From positions 186,001 through 250,000 of the forward strand of contig JAJUJL010000003.1 of the NCBI GenBank assembly GCA_029265355.1: 64,000 bases of DNA, read 5' to 3'. The DNA is from Chloroflexota bacterium (GTDB lineage: Bacteria; Chloroflexota; Anaerolineae; Anaerolineales; UBA4823). Position 1 is the first letter of the stretch. Each line of letters starts with the position of its first letter. This document shows positions 7,354 through 15,943 of this stretch, piece by piece. The translations under genes were made by a program, and so were the position numbers. The notes beneath the pieces are model-generated. The model was not told the DNA's origin. It saw only the letters and a program-made list of their open reading frames with translations, and did no database searches.

Positions 7354-8955
7354 ATGCCACCAACACCCTACAGCGACCCAATCCGCCTGGAAGTGTTCAA
7401 ACACCTGTTCTCGGCTGTGGCCGAGGAGATGGGTGTGGTTCTGCGAAAGACGAGCTATTCCCCCAACATCAAGGAACGCCGGGATTTCTCCTGCGCGGTG
7501 TTCGATGAGCGCGGCTTGATGGTGGCACAGGCAGCGCATATCCCGGTGCACCTGGGCTCGATGCCGCTGTCGGTCGAGGCTGCCATCCAGGCATATCCGC
7601 GCTTGCTGCCTGGGGATGTCGTGCTGCTCAACGACCCATACCTGGGAGGCACGCACTTACCCGATATCACCCTGGTCTCTCCGGTGTATTTGCCTGGGGA
7701 GGAACACATTCCGGCTGCATATATTGCCAGCCGCGCCCACCATGCGGATGTTGGTGGATCGTTTCCAGGATCCATGGGTATCGCCACCGAGTTGTACCAG
7801 GAGGGCATCGTCATTCCACCGGTGCGGCTCATTCGGCAAGGGCAAGTGGATGAGGACCTGTTCAGGCTGCTGCTGGCAAACGTGCGCACGCCACAGGAGA
7901 GAGCCGGCGATATCTGGGCGCAAATCGCTGCCAATCGCATTGGCGAGCAGCGCATGCAGAGCCTGGTGCAACGTTACGGTCTCGCCGATGTCCACGGCTA
8001 TATGCGCGCTCTGCTCGAATACACAGAACGTTTGACCCGCCGTTTGCTGCAAGAACTTCCCGATGGCAGCTACACTTTCTGCGATTTTCTGGATGATGAT
8101 GGTGTTAACGACCGACCGGTCAGGATCTGCGCTCGGGTGACCATCAACGGGGATGAGGCCATCGTGGACTTCAGCGGCTCAGATGCGCAGGTGGCCGGGA
8201 GTTTGAACGCCGTGTACGCCATCACGGTATCGGCGGTGTATTATGTCTTTCGCTGCCTGATTGGATTGGACGCGCCGAACAACGCCGGCTGCCTGGCGCC
8301 TATCCGGGTCATCGCGCCGGAGGGGAGCGTGGTAAATGCGCGTAAACCATCCCCGGTATCGGGCGGCAATGTGGAGACCTCGCAGCGCATCGTGGACGTG
8401 CTGCTGGGCGCCCTGGCCCAGGCTGCGCCTGGGCGAGTGCCAGCCGCCAGCCAGGGAACGATGAACAACATCACGATTGGCGGTTGGGATGAGCGCAGAG
8501 GCGCGCCGTTCACGTATTATGAGACGATTGCCGGGGGGATTGGCGCATCGCCTGTGGCAGACGGCGCATCCGGTCTGCACAGTCACATGACGAACACACT
8601 GAACACACCCGCAGAAGCGATGGAGTATGCCTATCCGCTGCGCGTGCTGCGACTGGAGCTTCGCCAGGGTTCTGGAGGCAAGGGTAAATACCGCGGAGGA
8701 GAAGGAATCCGCCGAGATATCCAGGTGTTGACCCCGGCGCGAGCCAACCTGATCAGCGAGCGGCGGAAAGGGCAACCCTACGGCCTCTCTGGAGGCGGGC
8801 CAGGCGCATCGGGAGAAAACTACCTGATCCGCGGCGAGCAGCACATCCGATTGCCCGGCAAAGGAGAAGTGATGCTCCAGGCAGGCGATATCCTGAGCAT
8901 CCGTACACCCGGCGGAGGGGGCTTTGGCATCCCCGAAGACGAGATGGAAAGCTGA
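7354..8955 (+). CDS. hyuB: Hydantoinase/oxoprolinase subunit B
   Basis: The 533-residue protein is the HyuB partner of the preceding gene. It opens with YSDPIRLEVFKHLFSAVAEEMG and has the block NDPYLGGTHLPDIT, the AHHADVGG metal-site-like motif and a Gly-rich C-terminus (GSGGKGKYRGGEG, IRTPGGGGFG) typical of the family. Length is normal for a stand-alone B subunit. It starts 6 bp after hyuA and is certainly cotranscribed. No transporter or ring-opening partner lies next to it, so the pathway is not shown by context. Confidence 0.88.
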   Translation: MPPTPYSDPIRLEVFKHLFSAVAEEMGVVLRKTSYSPNIKERRDFSCAVFDERGLMVAQAAHIPVHLGSMPLSVEAAIQAYPRLLPGDVVLLNDPYLGGTHLPDITLVSPVYLPGEEHIPAAYIASRAHHADVGGSFPGSMGIATELYQEGIVIPPVRLIRQGQVDEDLFRLLLANVRTPQERAGDIWAQIAANRIGEQRMQSLVQRYGLADVHGYMRALLEYTERLTRRLLQELPDGSYTFCDFLDDDGVNDRPVRICARVTINGDEAIVDFSGSDAQVAGSLNAVYAITVSAVYYVFRCLIGLDAPNNAGCLAPIRVIAPEGSVVNARKPSPVSGGNVETSQRIVDVLLGALAQAAPGRVPAASQGTMNNITIGGWDERRGAPFTYYETIAGGIGASPVADGASGLHSHMTNTLNTPAEAMEYAYPLRVLRLELRQGSGGKGKYRGGEGIRRDIQVLTPARANLISERRKGQPYGLSGGGPGASGENYLIRGEQHIRLPGKGEVMLQAGDILSIRTPGGGGFGIPEDEMES

Positions 8956-8971
8956 GGTTTTAGTGGGAAGG

Positions 8972-9400
8972 TTAGCCTTTGACTGAGTGAGACGCCTGCA
9001 GCCGCTTCCACGCTCCGGCCCAGGGTTCACCCACCTGGGGGCGCGCTGGCAATTTCACAGACGCCAGGCGGGCTGCGGTTTGTGCGGTGATCTGCGCAAC
9101 TGTTCCCCAATCCTCTTGCAGCACAGCCTGGCGTAAGCGCTCAGCAAACTGCCCTGTCCACAGCCATTCCATACGAAAGCGGTCTGCCTTGACCCAGTAG
9201 CCGCGCTTTTCCCAGGCCGAGACTGAAACGTCTATCGTATTATGGATCTCTTGCAACGCCTCACAAATATATGCAGCCAGGTCACGGGTTTTGGCGTTGA
9301 TGTCAGTCTGCTTCATCAGCTCACGCACCGCCAGGAGCACGGTGCGGGTCAGCCGGGTGCGTTCTTTGCCCGCCGACTCCGGGTTGATAATCCGCCCCAC
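8972..9400 (-). CDS. Conserved-looking hypothetical protein, 142 residues
   Basis: I do not recognise a named family. The protein is soluble, mostly helical in appearance and moderately basic, with no signal peptide or membrane segment. It opens MGRIINPESAGKERTRLTRT and contains a central helix-rich part (DLAAYICEALQEIHNTID) and a Trp-rich region (WEKRGYWVKADRFRMEWLW). The start is a GTG at 9400, 6 bases after GGAGG (9407-9411 on the plus strand), which supports translation. It converges with hyuB (17 bp apart) and is read away from tRNA-Leu. The strong ribosome site and typical codon use make it a likely real gene; function is unknown. Confidence 0.6.
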   Translation of the reverse strand: MGRIINPESAGKERTRLTRTVLLAVRELMKQTDINAKTRDLAAYICEALQEIHNTIDVSVSAWEKRGYWVKADRFRMEWLWTGQFAERLRQAVLQEDWGTVAQITAQTAARLASVKLPARPQVGEPWAGAWKRLQASHSVKG

Positions 9401-9494
9401 GGGAGGCCTCCATCGAAGAAGAAATTTTGGCGATTATAAACGATTATTGACGTTCCACTGGGCAGGTCTTATAATTTCAGCAAGATTTCCGCAT

Positions 9495-9576
9495 GGGGAA
9501 GTGCTGGAACTGGCAGACAGGCGTGACTTAGGATCACGTGCCGCAAGGCGTGAGGGTTCGAGCCCCTCCTTCCCCA
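9495..9576 (+). tRNA. tRNA-Leu (UAG anticodon)
   Basis: The acceptor arms GGGGAAG (9495-9501) and CTTCCCC (9569-9575) pair, with discriminator A9576. The anticodon stem is CGTGA/TCACG with loop CTTAGGA, giving anticodon UAG. A long variable arm (TGCCGCAAGGCG) marks a class II tRNA, and the T loop GGTTCGAGC is standard. The 3' CCA is not encoded. A terminator follows at 9587-9620. Confidence 0.95.
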
Positions 9577-9586
9577 TTTCAACCAG

Positions 9587-9620
9587 GCGGTGTGCCAGCT
9601 CTCAGCGCACCGCTTTGTTT
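9587..9620 (+). terminator. Intrinsic terminator after tRNA-Leu
   Basis: The arms GCGGTGTGC (9587-9595) and GCGCACCGC (9605-9613) pair over 9 bp with one G-T wobble, followed by TTTGTTT. Confidence 0.7.
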
Positions 9621-9666
9621 AGGGCGGATGTATATATAACTCTTACACAACTCCCAAAATGTTGCA

Positions 9667-9675
9667 TGATATAAT
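9667..9675 (+). promoter_or_regulatory. Extended -10 promoter of tig
   Basis: TGATATAAT (TG-N-TATAAT) lies 34 bp before the preferred tig start and just after the tRNA terminator. No convincing -35 hexamer is seen. Confidence 0.6.
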
Positions 9676-9709
9676 CGCTTGAATTCACTTGATTAAGAGG
9701 ATCACAAAC

Positions 9710-11224
9710 TTGAAAATCGAAAAGCAAATCACAGATAACCACCAGGCCCGTCTGACGGTCGAAGTCGATCCTGAGACGCTGGAACAATCCAAACAGCGCG
9801 CCGCCCGCAAACTGGCGCAGCGGGTAAAGATTCCCGGTTTCCGCCCCGGGAAGGCGCCCTACGCAGTCATCCTGCGCCAGTTGGGCGAGGGAGCAATCCT
9901 GGAAGAAGCCATTGAAATCATGGTTGATGACATCTATCCAAAGGTCATCGAGCAGACCGAGATCGAGCCCTATGGCCCAGGCGCTTTGGAAAATATCGAA
10001 AAGTTGGATCCTCCCACCTTGGTTTTTTCTGTGCCATTGAAAGCGGAAGTGACCCTGGGCGATTACAAGTCAATTCGCATTGACTATGCTCCAGAGCCAG
10101 TCGATGAAAGCAAAGTGGATGGGGTCTTGCGGGACTTGCAAGCCCGCCAGGCGATCATCGAACCCGTCGAACGCAAGGCAGAGCCGGGTGATGTCGTGCA
10201 CATTCACCTGAAAGGTGTACGAGTTGATCCGGAAAGCGGGGAGGCTGTGGAATTGGTGCGAGAGAGGGATTTTTCCCCTCTGATCCCCACCGAGGCCGAA
10301 GACCCGAGTGACGAATGGCCCTTCCCCGGCTTTGCGCGTCAGTTGATCGGTTTGGCCGCCGGGGATGAGCGGCAGATCGAGCACAAATTCAGCGAGGAAT
10401 CCGAATATGTCTCGCTGCGTGGAGCTGACGCAGTATTCACCGTGAAGGTTATCGAAGTGCGCTCGCGCACCCTGCCCGCGCTGGATGATGAGTTTGCCCA
10501 GTCTGTTAACCCGGAATACGCCTCATTGGAAGAACTCAAAGCTGCTATCCGCCATGATCTGGAGGATGAAGCCCGACGGGCGTATAACGAGGAATATGAA
10601 GAGCGTGTTCTCGATGAGATTTTGTCACAGTCCACGATTAAATATCCCGACCAGATGTTGGAACACGAGATTGACCATGTCATCGAACGCATGGAAGAAC
10701 GGTTAGCCCAACAGGGGATGGATCTGGAGCTGTACCTCAAGTCACGCGAGATGGATATGAAGGCCTTCCGCGAGGAGGCGCGCCCGGTTGCAGAGCGGCG
10801 CATGAAGAAATCGCTGATTTTGATGGAACTGAGCGATCGCGAAAAAATCAGTGTCTCTGAAGAAGAGCTGCAGAATGAAACCAGTCGCACCCTGGGCCAG
10901 CTCTCCCAGTATATGCAACCCAAAGATTTCCAAAAAATTCTCCGGGACAAAGACTCGTCCACGAACCTGGTTGGCAATATCATGATGGACATGCTGTTGC
11001 GCCGCACGCTCGAAAGGATACGCGCCATCGCCAATGGCAGCGCGACCGATGAACAACCAGGCGAGACATCGCCAGCAGAAGCCTCCGGGGAAGAAACCGC
11101 GGCAGAAACCGAGGAAGCGGCGCAGCTATCTGGAGAACAGCCAGAAGATGTTGCAACCGAACCCGTTGGCCAGGGGAGCCAGGCTCCCGACAGCGGGACT
11201 ACAGTTGAAGAACCAGAGCAATAA
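9710..11224 (+). CDS. tig: Trigger factor (ribosome-associated chaperone, peptidyl-prolyl isomerase)
   Basis: Trigger factor binds near the ribosome exit tunnel and folds nascent chains. The N-terminal ribosome-binding domain has the signature VKIPGFRPGKAP (variant of GFRxGKxP, about residues 38-49). A PPIase-like middle (about 155-250) and a long helical C-terminal arm follow. The last 70 residues or so are an acidic, low-complexity tail (PAEASGEETAAETEEAAQ). The frame is open from TTG 9689, but AAGAGG at 9695-9700 better fits TTG 9710, giving MKIEKQITDN and 504 residues. Both choices are non-ATG. clpP follows 30 bp later, the common tig-clpP order, but clpX is not in the window. Confidence 0.92.
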   Translation: MKIEKQITDNHQARLTVEVDPETLEQSKQRAARKLAQRVKIPGFRPGKAPYAVILRQLGEGAILEEAIEIMVDDIYPKVIEQTEIEPYGPGALENIEKLDPPTLVFSVPLKAEVTLGDYKSIRIDYAPEPVDESKVDGVLRDLQARQAIIEPVERKAEPGDVVHIHLKGVRVDPESGEAVELVRERDFSPLIPTEAEDPSDEWPFPGFARQLIGLAAGDERQIEHKFSEESEYVSLRGADAVFTVKVIEVRSRTLPALDDEFAQSVNPEYASLEELKAAIRHDLEDEARRAYNEEYEERVLDEILSQSTIKYPDQMLEHEIDHVIERMEERLAQQGMDLELYLKSREMDMKAFREEARPVAERRMKKSLILMELSDREKISVSEEELQNETSRTLGQLSQYMQPKDFQKILRDKDSSTNLVGNIMMDMLLRRTLERIRAIANGSATDEQPGETSPAEASGEETAAETEEAAQLSGEQPEDVATEPVGQGSQAPDSGTTVEEPEQ

Positions 11225-11254
11225 CCAGCAAGTTTACCGCTAAAGAGAGGAACT

Positions 11255-11884
11255 ATGTCTATTCTGAACCCCCAAGCATTGGTACCCATGGTGATCGAGA
11301 CCTCCGGCCGCGGCGAGCGGGCGTACGACATCTACTCGCTGCTGCTGAAAAACCGCATCGTGTTCCTGGGTACACCGATCAACGATCAGATCTCCAACCT
11401 GATCGTGGCCCAATTGCTCTACTTGAGCAGCGAAGACCCCGAAGCGCCCATCCAGATGTATATCAACTCGCCCGGTGGGCAGGTCTATGCAGGGTTGGCC
11501 ATTTACGACACCATGCAGATGATCCCCAACCCCATCAGCACCTTGGCTGTGGGTATGACGGCTTCGTTTGGCACCGTACTGCTGACCGCCGGCACGCACG
11601 GACAGCGCTACGCCCTGCCCAATGCCACCATTCACATGCACCAGCCCCTGGGCGGAGCGCAAGGCCAGGCCTCGGATATCGAGATCCAGGCGCGCGAGAT
11701 TCTGCGCTTGAAAGAGCGCCTCAATGAAATCCTGGCCAAGCACACCGGTAAGGCGCCCGAAGTCATCGAAAAGGACACCAACCGAGACTTTTACCTGGAT
11801 GCGGTTTCTGCCGTGCAGTACGGCCTAGTCGATCATGTGATGGATGTCCCCGAAACCAAACAGGCGCGCTCGAACGGGCGCTGA
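11255..11884 (+). CDS. clpP: ATP-dependent Clp protease proteolytic subunit
   Basis: The 209-residue product is ClpP, the serine protease ring of the Clp machine. The catalytic triad is visible: Ser104 in TASFGTVLL, His129 in IHMHQPLGG and Asp178 in [27 protein letters not shown] is the canonical oxyanion-region block. The immediate context of the Ser (MTASFGT) differs from the usual GQAASMG, but position and spacing match. AGAGAGGAACT before ATG 11255 supports the start. It follows tig by 30 bp and ends before a strong hairpin. No Clp ATPase gene adjoins it. Confidence 0.93.
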   Translation: MSILNPQALVPMVIETSGRGERAYDIYSLLLKNRIVFLGTPINDQISNLIVAQLLYLSSEDPEAPIQMYINSPGGQVYAGLAIYDTMQMIPNPISTLAVGMTASFGTVLLTAGTHGQRYALPNATIHMHQPLGGAQGQASDIEIQAREILRLKERLNEILAKHTGKAPEVIEKDTNRDFYLDAVSAVQYGLVDHVMDVPETKQARSNGR

Positions 11885-11913
11885 TCTCGGGTTTTTCGAT
11901 TTCAGTCTGATTC

Positions 11914-11946
11914 AGCATAGCCGAGAGCAGCGCTCTCGGCTATGCT
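11914..11946 (+). terminator. Strong hairpin after clpP
   Basis: A perfect 15-bp stem (AGCATAGCCGAGAGC at 11914-11928, GCTCTCGGCTATGCT at 11932-11946) with a 3-base loop lies 30 bp after the clpP stop. There is no T-run, so it may terminate or protect the mRNA end. Confidence 0.6.
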
Positions 11947-11965
11947 TATGCGGTGAAGACACTCA

Positions 11966-12775
11966 ATGAAAATTCATCAAAGCGGCGAGATCATGGCTTT
12001 GATCCTGGATATGGATGGCGTATTGTGGCGCGGCAGCCAACCGATCGGCGACCTTCCAGCGATTTTCCGGCAAATTCAAAGCCTGGGCTTGCAGGTTACC
12101 CTGGCCACGAACAATGCGACCAAAACCCCTGAAGGACACCTGGAGAAAGTGCGCAGTTACGGGGTCGAACTATCCCCCCACCAGGTAGTGTCATCCAGCC
12201 AGGCGGCTGCCGATTACCTGCAGCAGCGCTTCCCTGGCGGGGGGCGCGTCTATGTGGTCGGCGAGCCTCCCCTGGCACAAGCTCTCGCAGAGGCCGGGTA
12301 TTTGCCGGCTGACGAGGGGGTAATGGCCGTAGTAGCAGGCCTGGATCGCTCGTTCACTTATGACAAACTCAGCCGAGCCACAGTGCTCATACGCCACGGC
12401 GCGGCTTTCATCGGAACCAACCCGGATCTGACCTTTCCGACGCCGGGCGGCCTGGTGCCCGGCGCAGGCTCCATATTGGCGGCAATCGAGGCTGCCAGCG
12501 GCGTCAAACCTGTGATTGTTGGCAAACCCTCGCCGCGCATGTACGAGATCGCTTTGAAGCGCATGGGGGTTGCGCCCGAGAACACCCTGGTGATCGGCGA
12601 TCGGCTGGAGACAGACATTTCTGGCGCTCAGGCGATTGGCTGTCGTTCCGCAGTCGTGTTGAGCGGGGTCTCCACGATCGAGCAGGTGAATGCCTGGAAA
12701 CCCGCCCCCGACTGGATTGCTGATGACCTGGCCTCCCTGCTTGCCAGTCTTTCTGGAGAGCGCCTTGAGCACTGA
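11966..12775 (+). CDS. HAD-family phosphatase, NagD-like (subfamily IIA)
   Basis: The 269-residue protein carries the HAD nucleophile motif LILDMDGVLWRG (Asp15, Asp17) near the N-terminus, the motif II Thr/Asn block VTLATNNATKTPEGH, and the C-terminal motif LVIGDRLETDISGAQAIGC. The C2-type cap in between is typical of NagD/PGP-like sugar-phosphate phosphatases (glycerol-3-phosphate, 2-phosphoglycolate or nucleotide substrates). ATG 11966 is used here; ATG 11993 (MALILDMDG) is equally possible because neither has a strong ribosome site. Its end overlaps the start of rlmN by 11 bases. Confidence 0.85.
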   Translation: MKIHQSGEIMALILDMDGVLWRGSQPIGDLPAIFRQIQSLGLQVTLATNNATKTPEGHLEKVRSYGVELSPHQVVSSSQAAADYLQQRFPGGGRVYVVGEPPLAQALAEAGYLPADEGVMAVVAGLDRSFTYDKLSRATVLIRHGAAFIGTNPDLTFPTPGGLVPGAGSILAAIEAASGVKPVIVGKPSPRMYEIALKRMGVAPENTLVIGDRLETDISGAQAIGCRSAVVLSGVSTIEQVNAWKPAPDWIADDLASLLASLSGERLEH

Positions 12776-13805
12776 GCACAGCTACATCTACGATCTCGAC
12801 CTGGAGGAACTCACCCAAAAACTGGTCGATTGGGGCGAGCCATCCTATCGTGGGTTGCAAGTCTGGCAGGGGTTGTACCAAAACCTGTGGCATACTCCCG
12901 AGCAGTTCAGCAACCTGCCGCACAAGCTGCGACTGCGCTTGGGTGAAGTCTTCGTGTTCGCACATCTGCAGCCGGAGTCGATCCTCGAATCGAGCGATGG
13001 GCAAACGCGCAAAACACTGTTTTCACTGCCTGACGGTCAAGCCATCGAAGCCGTGCTGATGCGCTATGACCGGCGGCGCACTCTGTGCATCTCGACTCAA
13101 GCTGGCTGCGCCATGGGCTGCGTTTTCTGCGCCACTGGGCAGATGGGGTTTCGCCGCCATTTGAGCAGCGGGGAAATCATTGAACAAGTGTTGTACTACG
13201 CCCGTATCCTGCGAAACGAAGGTCAGAACGTGACCAATGTGGTACTGATGGGCATGGGCGAGCCGTTTCACAACTATGCCGCCACCATGCAGGCTATCGA
13301 CCGCATGAATCATCCCCAGGGATTCAACTTTGGCGCCAGGCGTTTCACGATTTCAACGGTTGGCCTGGTGCCGGCAATCCGGCGCTTTGCTCAAGAACAG
13401 CGCCAGGTAAACCTGGCGGTATCGCTCCACGCCGCCAATGACCAACTGCGCAGCGCGATGCTACCCGTCAATAAGAAATATCCGCTGCAAGAACTGATCG
13501 AAGCTTGCCGGGAGTATGTGCGGGAGACTCACCGGCGCATCACATTCGAGTGGGCGCTGATTCAGGGTGTGAATGATTCCGTCGAAGAGGCGCGAAAACT
13601 GGCCGACCTGCTGCAAGGAATGCTGTGCCACGTGAACATCATCCCTCTCAATCCCACCAGGAAATATTCCGGGAGCGCAACCACACGAGAACGCGCCCTG
13701 GCTTTTCAAGCCGAGCTGGAGCGCTGTGGTATCCCCTGCACAATTCGCATGCGGCGAGGAATCGATATCCAGGCGGGATGCGGACAGCTAGCCAGCGAGC
13801 GTTGA
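12765..13805 (+). CDS. rlmN: 23S rRNA/tRNA (adenine-C2) methyltransferase RlmN
   Basis: RlmN is a radical SAM enzyme that methylates C2 of A2503 in 23S rRNA and A37 in some tRNAs. The cluster motif is CAMGCVFC (Cys115, 119, 122) after LCISTQAG. Other family blocks are NVVLMGMGEPFHNY, TISTVGLVPAIRRF and VNLAVSLHAAND. The C-terminal Cys339 in IDIQAGCGQL is the second methyl-carrying cysteine. The frame is open from 12690, but GGAGAG at 12755-12760 supports the TTG at 12765 (MSTEHSYIYDLDLEEL), inside the end of the HAD gene, suggesting coupled translation. Length (346) is normal. Confidence 0.93.
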   Translation: MSTEHSYIYDLDLEELTQKLVDWGEPSYRGLQVWQGLYQNLWHTPEQFSNLPHKLRLRLGEVFVFAHLQPESILESSDGQTRKTLFSLPDGQAIEAVLMRYDRRRTLCISTQAGCAMGCVFCATGQMGFRRHLSSGEIIEQVLYYARILRNEGQNVTNVVLMGMGEPFHNYAATMQAIDRMNHPQGFNFGARRFTISTVGLVPAIRRFAQEQRQVNLAVSLHAANDQLRSAMLPVNKKYPLQELIEACREYVRETHRRITFEWALIQGVNDSVEEARKLADLLQGMLCHVNIIPLNPTRKYSGSATTRERALAFQAELERCGIPCTIRMRRGIDIQAGCGQLASER

Positions 13806-13847
13806 TGCTGGGCTGGCGAAAAATGTGTTCTGGAACGATAAATTCCG

Positions 13848-13856
13848 TGCTAAAAT
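13848..13856 (+). promoter_or_regulatory. Extended -10 promoter before the NIL-domain gene
   Basis: TGCTAAAAT (TG-N-TAAAAT) lies 48 bp before the NIL gene start; the -35 (TTCTGG at 13828-13833, 14 bp before TGC) is poor. Confidence 0.4.
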
Positions 13857-13904
13857 CCTGATGATCCAACTGGAAAATCAATGGATTCTAAAATGGAGGT
13901 CAGC

Positions 13905-14132
13905 ATGACAGACCAGGTTGTTCGCTTGACCTATCCGGTTTCGCTTCTCAGCGTGCCCGTCATCAACCAGCTTATCCGCCGTTATGACCTCACTGTGAAC
14001 ATCCTGCGCGCTCAGATTGGCGGCGAAGACCGCTGGCTAGAAGTGCAATTGGCTGGCAACCCCGCGGTGATCCAGGAAGCCATCGATTGGTTGATCTCAC
14101 AAGGGATCGAAGTACAGCCCCCGATTACCTAG
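13905..14132 (+). CDS. Stand-alone NIL-domain protein
   Basis: The product is 75 residues and consists of one NIL-like domain (VVRLTYPVSLLSVPVINQLIRRYDLTVNILRAQI, then a strand-helix end with EAIDWLISQGIEV), a ferredoxin-like fold best known at the C-terminus of MetN methionine ABC ATPases and fused to 4Fe-4S ferredoxins. In-frame ATGs exist at 13881 and 13893; GGAGG at 13895-13899 points to 13905. No ABC or methionine genes are near, so it may be a free ligand-sensing or sulfur-metabolism-linked domain. It is preceded by its own likely promoter. Confidence 0.75.
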   Translation: MTDQVVRLTYPVSLLSVPVINQLIRRYDLTVNILRAQIGGEDRWLEVQLAGNPAVIQEAIDWLISQGIEVQPPIT

Positions 14133-14270
14133 AAAATCATCGCTGACCGTTGACGCCAGAAGATTGTCCTGGCATCACCGCCCAATGCTTCTGTCTATCA
14201 CTGGTAAATTACCCAGCTTTGCGTAGTTGGCTTGATCGGTTTCTCACCGCCGGATTTCGAGGAGATGCCC

Positions 14271-15215
14271 TTGAAAACACTCGTCATTCTAAACCCCTAC
14301 GCAGGCCGCTGGACGGCGAAAGAACGTATGCCAGAGACCGAGCAAGCGCTGCGGAGAGCAGGCATTGACTATCAACTGACAATGACTGAAGGGCCCGAGC
14401 ATGGCACACGCCTGGCGGAACAAGCGGTGAGAGAAGGTTACCAGCGCATCATCGCTGCGGGAGGCGATGGCAGCATCAGCGAAGTGGTCAATGGCATGCT
14501 GTCGCCCGCGCTCCAAGAAATGCCCGTCAATCAACGACCAGCCCTGGGGATCATGCCATTGGGCACAGCCAATGATCTGGTTGTCAACCTTGGCCTGCCG
14601 TTGATCCTGGACGACGCAGCCCAGGTGATCGCCGCTGGACACACGCGCCTGCTGGATTTGGGGGAAGTGCAGGTCGGTGTGAAGGGTCGAAAACGCCTGT
14701 TCGATAACAACTCCGCTATCGGGCTCGAACCCACCGTCACACTGATCCAACAAGACATCACCTGGTTGAAAGGCGTAGCGCGATACCTGGTGGCTACCTT
14801 GATGGCGGTCATGCGCAAACCGCAATGGCGCGCAAAACTGGAATGGGAAGGCGGTTCCTACCAGGGCATGATCTCACTGGTGACCGTGGGGAATACCCCA
14901 TTGACCGGCGGGTTGTTCTATATGACGCCCAACGCCGATCCTTTCGATGGCAAGCTCACTTTTGTTTACGGCTACATGCCCACCCGGCGAAAGATCTTGC
15001 AGCTTCTGCCTCGCACAATGAAGCCTGGGGCTGGCAGTTACGTCGAACATCCCGATATCCACGAGGTGCATGCCAAATGGCTCAAGATCGAGGTCGAAAC
15101 GGACACGCCTGTACACGCAGACGGAGAAATCCAATCCAGGAATGAACGCTTTTTCTACTACGAGGTGAAGCCGGCCTGTTTACCGATTTTGTTACCAGAA
15201 AGAGCACACGCCTGA
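14271..15215 (+). CDS. Diacylglycerol/lipid kinase family protein (YegS/DgkB-like)
   Basis: The 314-residue protein has the DAGK catalytic core: LVILNPYAGRW at the N-terminus, the nucleotide loop AAGGDGSISEVVNGML, and the GTANDLVVNL block. These match lipid kinases that phosphorylate diacylglycerol or related lipids at the membrane surface. The frame is open from TTG 14232. GAGGAG at 14259-14264 fits TTG 14271 (MKTLVILNPY) with 6-base spacing; ATG 14265 touches that site. It is followed 16 bp later by a methyltransferase gene and is probably cotranscribed. The exact lipid substrate is unknown. Confidence 0.85.
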   Translation: MKTLVILNPYAGRWTAKERMPETEQALRRAGIDYQLTMTEGPEHGTRLAEQAVREGYQRIIAAGGDGSISEVVNGMLSPALQEMPVNQRPALGIMPLGTANDLVVNLGLPLILDDAAQVIAAGHTRLLDLGEVQVGVKGRKRLFDNNSAIGLEPTVTLIQQDITWLKGVARYLVATLMAVMRKPQWRAKLEWEGGSYQGMISLVTVGNTPLTGGLFYMTPNADPFDGKLTFVYGYMPTRRKILQLLPRTMKPGAGSYVEHPDIHEVHAKWLKIEVETDTPVHADGEIQSRNERFFYYEVKPACLPILLPERAHA

Positions 15216-15231
15216 GCGAGAGAATACCGGT

Positions 15232-15927
15232 ATGCTCCCGGTCAAGATCCTGGCGCCGCTGTTGAGGTTCTTCTACCGGCTGTTATACTACGAATTTGCC
15301 TGGAGCTACGATTTTGTCGCCTGGTTCGTTTCTGCGGGCCAGTGGCGGCATTGGGTGCATAGCCCGCTTCCCTACCTGAAGGGTGAAACGTTGCTCGAAT
15401 TGGGACACGGACCCGGGCATCTGCAAATTGCGCTGGCAGCGCAGGGCAGGCAAATTTACGGTCTGGATCTCAGTCCATTCATGAATCGGCAGGCGCGCCG
15501 CCGCCTGAAACGCGCCCAGCTTACTCCCAGGCTGGTAAACGGCTATGCGCAAAGACTTCCTTTTCCAGCCAATTCATTCGAGCAAATTTTCGCCACTTTT
15601 CCTTCCGAATACATCCTGCATCCGGCAACGCTGGCAGAAACGCTGCGCACACTGAAGCCGGGAGGAGAGTTCCTGATCCTGCCCTCGGCGAAGCTCATTG
15701 GAGACAGCCTCCCGGCGCGAATTTCCAACCTGCTCTTTTATCTCACAGGGCAGGCCCACCCATCTCCAACCGACATCCACCAACCAGCCGTCACGTTGCT
15801 CCAACGCGCTGGATTCGCCCAGGTGGAGATCAAAACCCTGCAACACTCTCAATTCGAGGCGCTGCTCATCATCGCCCGTAAACCCGCCGGTCTACCAAAC
15901 AATCTCTCAGCACCGAGCGCAGTTTAG
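15232..15927 (+). CDS. Class I SAM-dependent methyltransferase
   Basis: The 231-residue protein has a Rossmann methyltransferase core: motif I TLLELGHGPGHLQIAL, then YGLDLSPFMNRQARRRL with the acidic residue of motif II, and RLPFPANSFEQIFATFPSEYI as motif IV (Methyltransf_11-like). The amphipathic N-terminal stretch (ILAPLLRFFYRLLYYEFAWSYDFVAWFV) could sit at a membrane. Context with a lipid-kinase-like gene 16 bp upstream hints at a lipid substrate, but this is only an inference. Confidence 0.8.
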   Translation: MLPVKILAPLLRFFYRLLYYEFAWSYDFVAWFVSAGQWRHWVHSPLPYLKGETLLELGHGPGHLQIALAAQGRQIYGLDLSPFMNRQARRRLKRAQLTPRLVNGYAQRLPFPANSFEQIFATFPSEYILHPATLAETLRTLKPGGEFLILPSAKLIGDSLPARISNLLFYLTGQAHPSPTDIHQPAVTLLQRAGFAQVEIKTLQHSQFEALLIIARKPAGLPNNLSAPSAV

Positions 15928-15930
15928 TAG

Positions 15931-15936
15931 TAAAAT
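15931..15936 (+). promoter_or_regulatory. Possible leaderless promoter (-10 TAAAAT)
   Basis: TAAAAT lies 7 bases before ATG 15944, the spacing expected if transcription starts at the start codon. There is no ribosome site upstream of that ATG. A -35 is not obvious. Confidence 0.35.
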
Positions 15937-15943
15937 TTGTTGC

